Shown in pieces: positions 52,798 through 60,643 of a stretch of DNA of 64,000 bases (its first letter is position 1; every line of letters begins with the position of its first letter). The notes under the pieces are model-generated. The model saw only the letters and a list, made by a program, of their open reading frames with translations, was not told where the DNA came from and did not search any database. Location: contig NZ_BMUT01000017.1 in NCBI RefSeq assembly GCF_014650335.1, positions 96,244 to 160,243 of the forward strand, in the 5' to 3' direction. Both the position numbers and the translations under genes were made by a program. Source of the DNA: Streptomyces hiroshimensis (GTDB taxonomy: Bacteria; Actinomycetota; Actinomycetes; Streptomycetales; Streptomycetaceae).

Positions 52798-53202
52798 GTG
52801 CAGAGCGACATCGATCCCCGGAGCCTGATCGGATGGAAGGTCTTCGACCGCGACGGGGCGAAGATCGGCACGGTGGACGAGGTCTATCTCGACGACGCCA
52901 CGGGGGAAGCCCTGTGGGCGGCCGTGCGCACGGGCTTCTTCCGGCGGGACACCTTCGTCCCCCTGGCGACCAGCGAGGTCGTCGGCCAGAGCCTGCGCAC
53001 GGCGTACGACCGGGCACTGATCAAGGAGGCCCCCGACTTCGGCGTCGGCCGCCACCTGTCCCCGGAACAGGAGCTGCAGCTCTACCACCACTACCGACTG
53101 GACATCCCGGGGTCGGGCCCGACGACGGGATCCGACCCGGGTCCGGGCTCGGCGGCGGGATCGGGGCCGGGGCCAAGGCCGGGGCCGGGGCCGGGGCCGT
53201 AG
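52798..53202 (+). CDS. PRC-barrel domain protein
   Basis: The 134-residue protein has a PRC-barrel domain in residues 5-80 (SLIGWKVFDRDGAKIGTVDEVYLDDATGEALWAAVRTGFF), then HLSPEQELQLYHHY and a Gly/Pro tail of about 30 residues. PRC-barrel proteins bind RNA or membrane partners; the role of this type is unknown. GTG 52798 has GGGAGGA upstream. The 3' end runs 112 bp into the convergent dinB gene. Confidence 0.85.
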   Translation: MQSDIDPRSLIGWKVFDRDGAKIGTVDEVYLDDATGEALWAAVRTGFFRRDTFVPLATSEVVGQSLRTAYDRALIKEAPDFGVGRHLSPEQELQLYHHYRLDIPGSGPTTGSDPGPGSAAGSGPGPRPGPGPGP

Positions 53203-54863
53203 CCGGGGCCAGGATGAGGGCCGAGGCCGGGGCCAGGGCCAGGGCCGACGGCGAGATCCGGGCCGGAGCCAGGGTCGGGACCGATGGCAGGGCCGGATCC
53301 GGGCCCGGGATCCGGGGCGGGCCCGGGACCGTGGCCAGGACCAGAACCAGGACCGGGGCCGGGATCCGGGCCGGAGCCGGAATCCGGGCCCGGGGCCGGA
53401 TCCGGGGCAGGGCCGGGACCCGGGCCGGCGTCCGCCGAACCGCGAGGTTCCGGCGGATCAGCCTGCTGATCCGCCTCCGGCTCACGCCGTACGAGCGGCA
53501 GCGGCTCCCCCGGTTCCAGCGCGGGGTCGTCGACCGCGAACGTCCGCACCCGGCCCGGCTCCGACCAGGGCTGTTCGAAGCGCACCGTGACCCGGCCGAC
53601 CCCGCTCCCCTGCACCCACCCCGCCCCGTACTCGGCATGCCGCACGTCCAGGCCCGGCAGCCAGCGCCGCGGCCTGTCCACTGCGCCCGCGCCCGCAGCC
53701 TCCCCCTGTGCCCCTCCCGAGCCCTGCGGCGCCTCCGCCGCACCACCCGCACCACCCGCACGCGCCGAGACGGCGGCGGCCGCAGCCTCGCTCGCAGCCT
53801 GGGCGAAGAGATCCTCCTGGGTGTAGTCGGCGAGCCCGCTGACCCCGACGCCGAGCAGCCGGACCCCGGCCGTGGTGTCGACGCCGTCGATCAGCCGGGC
53901 CGCCGCCTCCTTGACCACCGCGGGGTCGTCCGTCGGCCCGCGCAGCGTCTCCGAGCGGGTCAGCGTCGAGAAGTCGTAACTGCGCACCTTGATGACGACG
54001 GTGCGCCCGGACCGGCCGGCGGCCCGCAACCGCTGCACGCACCGCTCGGCGAGCCGGGCGATCTCCAGCTGCACCCGCGACCGGTCGGTCAGGTCCTCCT
54101 CGAAGGTGTCCTCCACGGACACGGACTTGGCGTCGCGCTCGGCGACGACGGGGCGGTCGTCATGCCCGGTGGCCAGAGCGTGCAGGCCCGCGCCGTGGGC
54201 CTTGCCCAGAAGCCGTACGAGCTCCGCCTCGCCCGCCTCCGCCGTCTCCGAGACGGTCGTGATGCCGGCCCGGCGCAGCGTCTCCGCGGTGGCCGGGCCG
54301 ACGCCCGGGATGGCGCGCACGGACATGGGGCCCAGCAGCTCCAGCTCGGTGCCCGGCTCGATGAGCACCAGGCCGTCGGGCTTGGCCTCCTCGGAGGCGA
54401 TCTTCGCGAGCATCTTGGAGGCGGCGAGGCCCACCGAGCCGCTGAGGCCCGTGGCCGCGCGGATGTCCCGCCGCAGGCGCTCCCCCACGGCCCGCACGGC
54501 CGCCGAGGTCGGCTCGACGCCGCCGGCCTCCAGATCCACGAACGCCTCGTCGAGGCTCAGCGGCTCCACCAGCGGCGACAGCGCGCCGAGCAGGCCCATG
54601 ACCACTTCGCTGACCTCGCGGTAGAGCGAGAACCGCGGAGTGAGATAGGCGGCGTTGGGGCACAGCCTGCGGGCCTGGGCCGTGGCCATCGCGGAGTGGA
54701 CGCCGAAGACCCTCGCCTCGTACGACGCGGTGGCCACCACGCCGCGCGGGCCGATCCCGCCCACCACGACGGGCTTCCCGCGCAGGCTGGGCTTGGCCGC
54801 CTGCTCGGCCGCAGCGTAGAAAGCATCCATGTCCAGATGCAGGATGGTCGGCGCACCTCTCAC
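53091..54863 (-). CDS. dinB: DNA polymerase IV (Y family) with Gly-Pro repeat tail
   Basis: A 590-residue Y-family polymerase: TILHLDMDAFYAAAEQAAKPSLRGKPVVVGG, SYEARVFGVHSAM, PLSLDEAFVDLEA (catalytic acidic residues), HhH GVGPATAETLRRAGI and the little-finger domain. After GEPLPLVRREPEAD the last 100 or so residues are almost pure Gly/Pro/Asp/Ser repeats (GPGPGPG, DPGPGSGP). The polymerase core is intact, so lesion bypass is expected. GTG 54863 gives the family start VRGAPTILHLDMD. The tail overlaps the PRC-barrel gene and looks expanded by repeat slippage. Confidence 0.92.
   Translation of the reverse strand: MRGAPTILHLDMDAFYAAAEQAAKPSLRGKPVVVGGIGPRGVVATASYEARVFGVHSAMATAQARRLCPNAAYLTPRFSLYREVSEVVMGLLGALSPLVEPLSLDEAFVDLEAGGVEPTSAAVRAVGERLRRDIRAATGLSGSVGLAASKMLAKIASEEAKPDGLVLIEPGTELELLGPMSVRAIPGVGPATAETLRRAGITTVSETAEAGEAELVRLLGKAHGAGLHALATGHDDRPVVAERDAKSVSVEDTFEEDLTDRSRVQLEIARLAERCVQRLRAAGRSGRTVVIKVRSYDFSTLTRSETLRGPTDDPAVVKEAAARLIDGVDTTAGVRLLGVGVSGLADYTQEDLFAQAASEAAAAAVSARAGGAGGAAEAPQGSGGAQGEAAGAGAVDRPRRWLPGLDVRHAEYGAGWVQGSGVGRVTVRFEQPWSEPGRVRTFAVDDPALEPGEPLPLVRREPEADQQADPPEPRGSADAGPGPGPAPDPAPGPDSGSGPDPGPGPGSGPGHGPGPAPDPGPGSGPAIGPDPGSGPDLAVGPGPGPGLGPHPGPGYGPGPGPGLGPGPDPAAEPGPGSDPVVGPDPGMSSR
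53105..53445. repeat. GC-rich simple repeat encoding Gly-Pro tracts
   Basis: Imperfect units related to CCGGGGCCGGGG and GGATCCGGGCCGG cover about 340 bp. In the dinB frame they give Gly-Pro repeats. In the PRC-barrel frame the first part also gives Gly-Pro, because the repeat is close to its own reverse complement. The size varies easily by slippage. Confidence 0.85.
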
Positions 54864-55011
54864 GACACCGATGCTGCCGCATGCCACTGACAATGACGCC
54901 GATGCGCCCCGGCATGCCTGACATGCCCCGATGTGTACGGCGGGCACACGGCGGGTGAGCCGGGCCGGCCGAGCCGGGGCGGGGCAGGGCGGCCGGAGTG
55001 CCGCCCGACGG

Positions 55012-55626
<615 letters not shown>

Positions 55627-55656
55627 GCCGACCTCCGTCCTTGACCTGCCTTCTCG

Positions 55657-55685
55657 ACGGTAGGCAGTCACCCGGGGTGCGTCAA
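55657..55685 (-). promoter_or_regulatory. Sigma-70-type promoter of the merR gene
   Basis: TTGACG (55680-55685), a 17-bp spacer and TACCGT (55657-55662) on the minus strand, with a predicted leader of about 25 nt before the GTG start. It makes the merR gene independent of the upstream DUF151 gene. Confidence 0.7.
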
Positions 55686-55694
55686 CGATCGCCA

Positions 55695-55712
55695 CACTCG
55701 GCACGCCGAGTG
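55695..55712. promoter_or_regulatory. 8-bp dyad just upstream of the merR promoter
   Basis: CACTCGGC and GCCGAGTG around a 2-base centre, about 10 bp before the -35 box. It may be an operator, or the stem of a short terminator for the preceding DUF151 gene; no U-run follows on the minus strand. Confidence 0.45.
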
Positions 55713-55805
55713 ATAATCACCCAGAGAGTGGTTTTGCGTGCCTCTGTGCCGGGAAAGGCTAATCGAATGCGCCGCGGCGGACCGTCGCGGAGCGCTCCGG
55801 CCGGC

Positions 55806-56279
55806 TCACTGACTGCTGGTGCCGAAGTCCTCCGGCGAGATCTGGTCGAGGAACTCGCGGAACTTCTCGACCTCGTCCTCCTGCTCGTCCGGGATGGCGA
55901 TCCCGGCGTCGTCCAGCACCCCGTCACTGCCGTAGATCGGCGTGCCGGTGCGCAGGGCAAGCGCTATGGCGTCGGACGGCCGGGCACTGACCTCCACGCC
56001 GCTGGCGAAGACGAGCTCCGCGTAGAACACACCCTCGCGCAGGTCCGTGATGCGGACCTCCGTGAGCTGCTGGCCGACCGCTTCCAGCACGTCCTTGAAA
56101 AGGTCGTGGGTCAGCGGGCGGGCCGGGGCCATGCCCTGCTGGGCAAAGGCAATGGCCGTCGCCTCTCCCGGTCCGATCCAGATCGGGAGGTAGCGGTCGC
56201 CTCCCACTTCACGCAGGAGCACGATCGGCTGGTTGGAGGGCATTTCCACCCGGACACCCACGACATCGAGCTCGTTCAC
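55806..56279 (-). CDS. DUF151 bifunctional nuclease family protein
   Basis: At 157 residues it begins MNELDVVGVRVEMPSNQPIVLLREVGGDRYLPIWIGPGEATAIAFAQQG, with the conserved HDLFKDVLEAVGQQ and EVSARPSDAIALALRTGTPIY. DUF151 proteins were described as nucleases with DNase and RNase activity. It sits between ftsR and the second merR gene, as Rv1829 does in mycobacteria. Confidence 0.95.
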   Translation of the reverse strand: MNELDVVGVRVEMPSNQPIVLLREVGGDRYLPIWIGPGEATAIAFAQQGMAPARPLTHDLFKDVLEAVGQQLTEVRITDLREGVFYAELVFASGVEVSARPSDAIALALRTGTPIYGSDGVLDDAGIAIPDEQEDEVEKFREFLDQISPEDFGTSSQ

Positions 56280-56331
56280 ACAGCAACCCTAGGACGTGCC
56301 CGGCCGGTTTGGGTAGTCGGGCACTCGCCGG

Positions 56332-57141
56332 TCAGTGCGAGCCCGCGTGCAGGGCGGCCTGCATGAGCGCCGCGTGCAGGCGCACGGAGAGCGTGGCCAG
56401 CTCGCGCGTGGTGGCCTCGGCATGGGCCCTGGTCTGCGGATTACGGTGCCGCCGCAGTGGTGCGACCACCTGTTCGACCAGGCCGGCCTGGCGGTCGGCG
56501 GCGGCCTTCATGGCGCGAAGGTGCCGTGGCTCGAGACCGAAACGGCCCAGGTCGGCGACGAGGCGCGCCACAGCCACCGCATCGGCGTCGAATCCGCCGT
56601 CCGGGTGGGCGGTGACCAGCCCGTACGACTCCCACTCCACCAGCTCACTCTCCGTGACACCGGTGGCACTCAGCATCTCCTCCCGGCCGATCCGAGCGGC
56701 CGGAGAGGGCACGGCGGCCCCGATCTCCGCACCCGCGGGCACGGCGGCCTCGCCGAGCGCGGCGACCGGACCGCCCTCCTGTCCATCGGCGGCCAGGAGG
56801 GCGGCATCGCGGGGCTTCGCGGGGGCGGGCAGCTGCGGCGCCTCGCCCCGCGCCCGCGCTTCGAGGTGCTCCTTGATGACCCGCAAGGGAAGGTAGTGAT
56901 CGCGCTGCATGCGCAGCACACAGCCGAGCCGCTCCACGTCCTCCGTGCTGAATTTGCGGTATCCGGACGGCGTGCGCTGCGGCTCCACCAGGCCCTCCGC
57001 CTCCAGGAAACGAATCTTGGAGATGGTGACCTCGGGGAACTCCTCACGCAGCAGGTTGAGCACCGTGCCGATGCTCACCAGCCGTCCCTCCGCACCGACG
57101 GCACCGGATGACCCGGTACCGCCCGACGGTGTTCGAAGCAT
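56332..57141 (-). CDS. ftsR: MerR-family regulator FtsR
   Basis: A 269-residue MerR-type protein with VSIGTVLNLLREEFPEVTISKIRFLEAEGLVEPQRTPSGYRKFSTEDVERLGCVLRMQRDHYLPLRVIKEHLE, an Ala/Pro-rich linker and a C-terminal domain (RIGREEMLSATGVTESELVEWESYGLV). This is the Rv1828/FtsR family that controls ftsZ in corynebacteria. It is preceded by the FHA gene with an 18-bp gap. Confidence 0.93.
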   Translation of the reverse strand: MLRTPSGGTGSSGAVGAEGRLVSIGTVLNLLREEFPEVTISKIRFLEAEGLVEPQRTPSGYRKFSTEDVERLGCVLRMQRDHYLPLRVIKEHLEARARGEAPQLPAPAKPRDAALLAADGQEGGPVAALGEAAVPAGAEIGAAVPSPAARIGREEMLSATGVTESELVEWESYGLVTAHPDGGFDADAVAVARLVADLGRFGLEPRHLRAMKAAADRQAGLVEQVVAPLRRHRNPQTRAHAEATTRELATLSVRLHAALMQAALHAGSH

Positions 57142-57159
57142 GGCCCTTCCCTTACGGGG

Positions 57160-57939
57160 TCAGATGCCCCGCTGGCTGCCGTAGAAGACCAGCCGGTACT
57201 TGCCGATCTGGACCTCGTCGCCGCTGTTCAGAGGCACCGAGTCGATCCGCTCACGGTTGACGTACGTACCGTTGAGGCTGCCGACGTCGGAAACGGTGAA
57301 GCTGCCGTCCTGGCCTCTGCGGAACTCCACGTGCCGGCGGGAGACCGTGACGTCGTCCAGGAAGATGTCGCTCTGCGGGTGCCGGCCGGCCGTGGTCAGC
57401 TCGCCGTCCAGCAGGAAGCGGCTGCCCGAATTCGGCCCGCGACGGACCACCAGCAGCGCCGAACCCAGCGGCAGGGCGTCGACGGCCGCCTGCGCCTCCG
57501 GGGAGAGCGACGGGATCGGCGTCTGGCCGGTGGTCTCGGAGTCGTACGCCTCGAGACCGGAGATGGAGATGGTCGAGGTGGTCTCCGAGGCACGCTCGGC
57601 GACGGCACCGGGCCGCAGCGGGGCACCGCAATTGGAGCAGAACCGGCTCGCCTCGGCGTTCCGGTGGCCGCACCTCGTACATACCGGCAAGGCAGACCCT
57701 CCGTGCGCACTCGAGGTCGCTGGTGCCCCGAAACCTATGCGCCCGGTGGCGGCAGGGTCAACAGCCGACCCGCCCGGAATGTCTCCTCCCGGAGCTCCCA
57801 CCTGATCCCGGAACAGCGGACGCCCCTCCTGGGCGCCCTCCCGGCTCTCGCCGCCCTCCACCGGACGCGACGCGCGGTGGCGGGCGCTGCCACCGTCCTG
57901 GCGTGCGCTCTTGCCGAACAACTTCGCAAACAACTTCAC
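57160..57939 (-). CDS. garA: FHA-domain protein, GarA/OdhI-like
   Basis: The 259-residue protein has a CTRCGHRNAEASRFCSNCGAPL zinc ribbon near the middle, then SETTSTISISGLEAYDSETTGQTPIPSLSP, which matches the ETTS phosphorylation site of GarA/OdhI, and a C-terminal FHA domain (ALLVVRRGPNSGSRFLLDGELTTAGRHPQSDIFLDDVTVSRRHVEF, NGTYVNRERI). In mycobacteria GarA, phosphorylated by PknG/PknB, controls 2-oxoglutarate metabolism. The zinc-ribbon N-terminus is longer than in mycobacterial GarA. GTG 57939 has AAGGGGA upstream. Confidence 0.9.
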   Translation of the reverse strand: MKLFAKLFGKSARQDGGSARHRASRPVEGGESREGAQEGRPLFRDQVGAPGGDIPGGSAVDPAATGRIGFGAPATSSAHGGSALPVCTRCGHRNAEASRFCSNCGAPLRPGAVAERASETTSTISISGLEAYDSETTGQTPIPSLSPEAQAAVDALPLGSALLVVRRGPNSGSRFLLDGELTTAGRHPQSDIFLDDVTVSRRHVEFRRGQDGSFTVSDVGSLNGTYVNRERIDSVPLNSGDEVQIGKYRLVFYGSQRGI

Positions 57940-58129
57940 GGGCGATTCCCCTTGACCGAAACAGACCCGCCCGTGGGGCAGGACAAAACCTCGATGCACA
58001 CACCATCCGACCTGGACATCCATACAACGTCCGTGGTCAACAGACAGTTTCCACCACGCACCCTCGACTTGGTGCGCCGACCCCCCGCAACCTCATGGCC
58101 TCCCTTTGAAGCCTGCATGACCGCCCGCC

Positions 58130-59263
58130 TCACTGCGATGACGACCGAGCGTAGTCAGGCCGCTTCGCCGGGCGCAAGGCGTCCACAATGATCTTCTCAG
58201 ACCGCTGGACCGTGACGCCCGCCTGCTCCTTCTCCAGCGTCTGCACCACACCGCCGGGGATGTTGAGCGCGGGCTCCAGATCCTGCGGCTTGCCGATCAC
58301 CTTGAACCGGTAAGGCTGCGAGACCTTCTTGCCGTCGATCTCCACCTTCCCCGCCGCGCCCGAAAAATAGGTGCCGGCGACGATCCGGACGTCATTGATC
58401 TGGATGGCCTCCGCACCCGCGGCCCGCAGCTCCTGGATGGTGTCCAGCAGCTTGTCTGCCTCGACGGCGCTCTTGGGGTCGCTCACCGTGAGCTCGATGC
58501 CCGGCCCCTGCGCCCCCACCGTGCCCGCGAGCACCGCCAGCTGCTGCTCCTTCTGCGTGGTCTGCTTGCGGGCCTCCGCGGCCTGGTTGGAGCTGCTCTC
58601 CAGCTCGGTGCGCTGGTTCTCCAGCCGCCGCTTCTCGTCCTCCAGCCGCTTCGTGCGGTTGTCCAGCTCGTCCAGGATCCGTACGAGGTCCTCCTGCCGG
58701 GCACCGCGCAGCGCGCTGTTGTCACTGGTCGACCGGACCTGGATGGCCAGGCCCAGCCCGAGGACGCACAGCAGCACCGCGACGGTGAGCTGTGCCCGCG
58801 TCAGCCGCGGCGGCCAGAAGGCCTTGGCCAGACGCTGACGGCCCGTCACGGGCTCGGCGGCGGTACGCGGAGCGGACGCGGGAACGGACGCGGGAGCGGG
58901 GCCCCCACCGGTCCCGTCGGACCCGGAGACGGCTTCGGGCTCGGGTCCGGTTGCGCCGCCCCCGGGTCCGGGAACAGGCTCGGCATCCGGAGCGGACTCC
59001 GGCGCGGACTCCGCGGACTCTGCGGACTCTGCGGACTTCTCCGGCTTGCGGCCCTTGCCGGGTTCGCCGACAGCCTTGCCGGGCTCGTCGGCCGCGCCGG
59101 GCTCGTCGGCCGCGCCGTCCGTACCGGACTTCGCCGGCTCTCCGGCCGGAATGCCCTTCTTCGGATCCTTCGGACTCTTCGGGCCCTTCGGTCCCTTCGG
59201 CTCCTCCGCGGAGGCGGATCCCGGCTCGTCGGGCGTGTTGTCGTCGGTGCTCATCGGCCTCAC
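58130..59263 (-). CDS. DUF881 membrane protein with acidic N-terminal tail
   Basis: A 377-residue protein. The first 145 residues are disordered and rich in Gly/Pro/Glu/Ala/Lys. A single membrane helix follows (LTVAVLLCVLGLGLAIQV), then a coiled coil (LVRILDELDNRTKRLEDEKRRLENQRTELESSSNQ) and a DUF881 domain (GPGIELTVSDPKSAV to the C-terminus). DUF881 proteins occur in pairs around sbp in actinobacteria. Start GTG 59263 overlaps the sbp stop by 4 bp; ATG 59254 is an alternative. Confidence 0.9.
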   Translation of the reverse strand: MRPMSTDDNTPDEPGSASAEEPKGPKGPKSPKDPKKGIPAGEPAKSGTDGAADEPGAADEPGKAVGEPGKGRKPEKSAESAESAESAPESAPDAEPVPGPGGGATGPEPEAVSGSDGTGGGPAPASVPASAPRTAAEPVTGRQRLAKAFWPPRLTRAQLTVAVLLCVLGLGLAIQVRSTSDNSALRGARQEDLVRILDELDNRTKRLEDEKRRLENQRTELESSSNQAAEARKQTTQKEQQLAVLAGTVGAQGPGIELTVSDPKSAVEADKLLDTIQELRAAGAEAIQINDVRIVAGTYFSGAAGKVEIDGKKVSQPYRFKVIGKPQDLEPALNIPGGVVQTLEKEQAGVTVQRSEKIIVDALRPAKRPDYARSSSQ

Positions 59264-59592
59264 GCCCGGAAGACGTGCCGGCGAATCGCGGCCGCGTTGG
59301 AGAAGATGCGGATACCGAGGACGACCACGACGCCGGTGGACAGCTGAGCCCCCACGCCGAGCTTGTCACCCAGGAAGACGATCAGTGCCGCCACGACCAC
59401 GTTGGACAGGAAGGACACGACGAACACCTTGTCGTCGAAGATCCCGTCCAGCATCGCCCGGAGGCCGCCGAACACCGCGTCGAGGGCCGCCACGACGGCG
59501 ATGGGAAGGTAGGGCTCGACCACCGTCGGCACCACGGGACGGACGACAAGTCCGACCACGACTCCCACGACGAGGCCCAATACGGCGATCAC
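59260..59592 (-). CDS. sbp: Small basic membrane protein Sbp (DUF1290)
   Basis: A 110-residue membrane protein with three hydrophobic stretches (MIAVLGLVVGVVVGLVVRPVVP, LPIAVVAALDAVFGG, VVSFLSNVVVAALIVFLGDKLG) and the conserved IFDDKVF. It is found between two DUF881 genes across actinobacteria, linked to cell-envelope or division functions. Both ends overlap neighbours by 4 bp, so the three genes are one translational unit. Confidence 0.95.
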   Translation of the reverse strand: MIAVLGLVVGVVVGLVVRPVVPTVVEPYLPIAVVAALDAVFGGLRAMLDGIFDDKVFVVSFLSNVVVAALIVFLGDKLGVGAQLSTGVVVVLGIRIFSNAAAIRRHVFRA

Positions 59593-60512
59593 GATGTGCC
59601 CTTCCCTGTGTCGGTGGCGCGCTCGGACGCGCCACCCCCCTGCGGCTGTGCGGTACGTACGATCAGGCTCGGCGCGGCGGGCAGCCGGACCTCTCCCTGA
59701 GCGGAAATGCTGTAGCGGACCCCGTAGTTCTGCTGCAGAACACGCAGATACTGCCCGTCGACGCTGCGCTGGAAGGCATTGGCGAACTTCTGCCCGTCAC
59801 CGATCGCGAGCACCGTGTACGGCGGCACCAGCGGCCTGTTGTCCACCAGTATGGCGTCACCGGCGGCCCTGATCGCCGACAGCGACGTCAGCCGCTGTCC
59901 GTTGACCGAGACGGCCTCCGCCCCGGACTGCCACAGACCGTTGACGATGCGCTGCATGTCGCGGTCGCGCACCCGGCCCGTATCGGAGAAGCCGGTGCTC
60001 TCGCGCGGACCGCCGCCACCGCTCTGCTTCGTCTGCTTGGCGTCGTCCACGACGAGCTTGACCCCGGGGCCCTGCACGGCGGTCGCGCCGGCGAGCAGCG
60101 CCACCAGGTCGGCCTTGTCCCCGCCGTGCTTCTCCAGGACGTCGCGCTGCTTGCTGCCGACGGCATCCCGCAGGGTGTCGACGTTCTTCTGCAGAGTGTC
60201 GGCCGCCGAGGTCTCCCGCTCGATGCGGTCGATGAGCTGCTGGCGCTCCTTGGCCAGCGTCGGTGCCGATATCTGCGCCTGCGCCGCCCCCAGCGTCACC
60301 ACCACCGCGGCGAGCAGCAGGGCCGCGGCGAGACCCAGCTTCGCGCGCAGCGGGCTCGGCAGCTTGCTGCCGCCCTCCGCCTTCCGTCTGGCCGCGGCCT
60401 CCGCGTAACCGTCGTCGAGGCTGTGGTCCATCACGTTGGTCAGCAGCGACATGGAGGCATCGGGGCGCGGAGCCGGCGGGGCCGTGCTCCGAACGGGGGG
60501 CTGCTGCGACAT
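59589..60512 (-). CDS. DUF881 membrane protein (upstream copy)
   Basis: A 307-residue protein with one membrane helix (LGLAAALLLAAVVVTLGAAQA), a coiled-coil stretch (KERQQLIDRIERETSAADTLQKNVDTLRDAVGS) and a DUF881 domain (GPGVKLVVDDAK, NGLWQSGAEAVSVNGQRLTSLSAIRAAGDAILVDNRPLVPPY). First gene of the DUF881-sbp-DUF881 unit. ATG 60512 or 60521 is the start. Its ribosome site GGGAGA lies inside an inverted-repeat arm described separately. Confidence 0.92.
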   Translation of the reverse strand: MSQQPPVRSTAPPAPRPDASMSLLTNVMDHSLDDGYAEAAARRKAEGGSKLPSPLRAKLGLAAALLLAAVVVTLGAAQAQISAPTLAKERQQLIDRIERETSAADTLQKNVDTLRDAVGSKQRDVLEKHGGDKADLVALLAGATAVQGPGVKLVVDDAKQTKQSGGGGPRESTGFSDTGRVRDRDMQRIVNGLWQSGAEAVSVNGQRLTSLSAIRAAGDAILVDNRPLVPPYTVLAIGDGQKFANAFQRSVDGQYLRVLQQNYGVRYSISAQGEVRLPAAPSLIVRTAQPQGGGASERATDTGKGTS

Positions 60513-60534
60513 GCCGCACATCGTCGCACGTCGG

Positions 60535-60617
60535 GGGCGTCGTCTCCCAATGGCCCCACCGGCGCGCCGGGCGCAGGATCACTCCGGCACCGGTCCGGCT
60601 CCAAGGAGACGACGCCC
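60535..60617 (-). promoter_or_regulatory. 13-bp inverted repeat with 57-bp loop in the manC-DUF881 gap
   Basis: GGGCGTCGTCTCC (60535-60547) and GGAGACGACGCCC (60605-60617) are exact reverse complements with a GC-rich spacer that can itself fold. On the minus-strand mRNA the arm nearer the DUF881 start includes the GGGAGA ribosome site. Pairing would hide it, so this may be an attenuator or a processing site between the two genes. Confidence 0.5.
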
Positions 60618-60643
60618 GCCGGGTCCTGACCCGGCGTCCGCGC

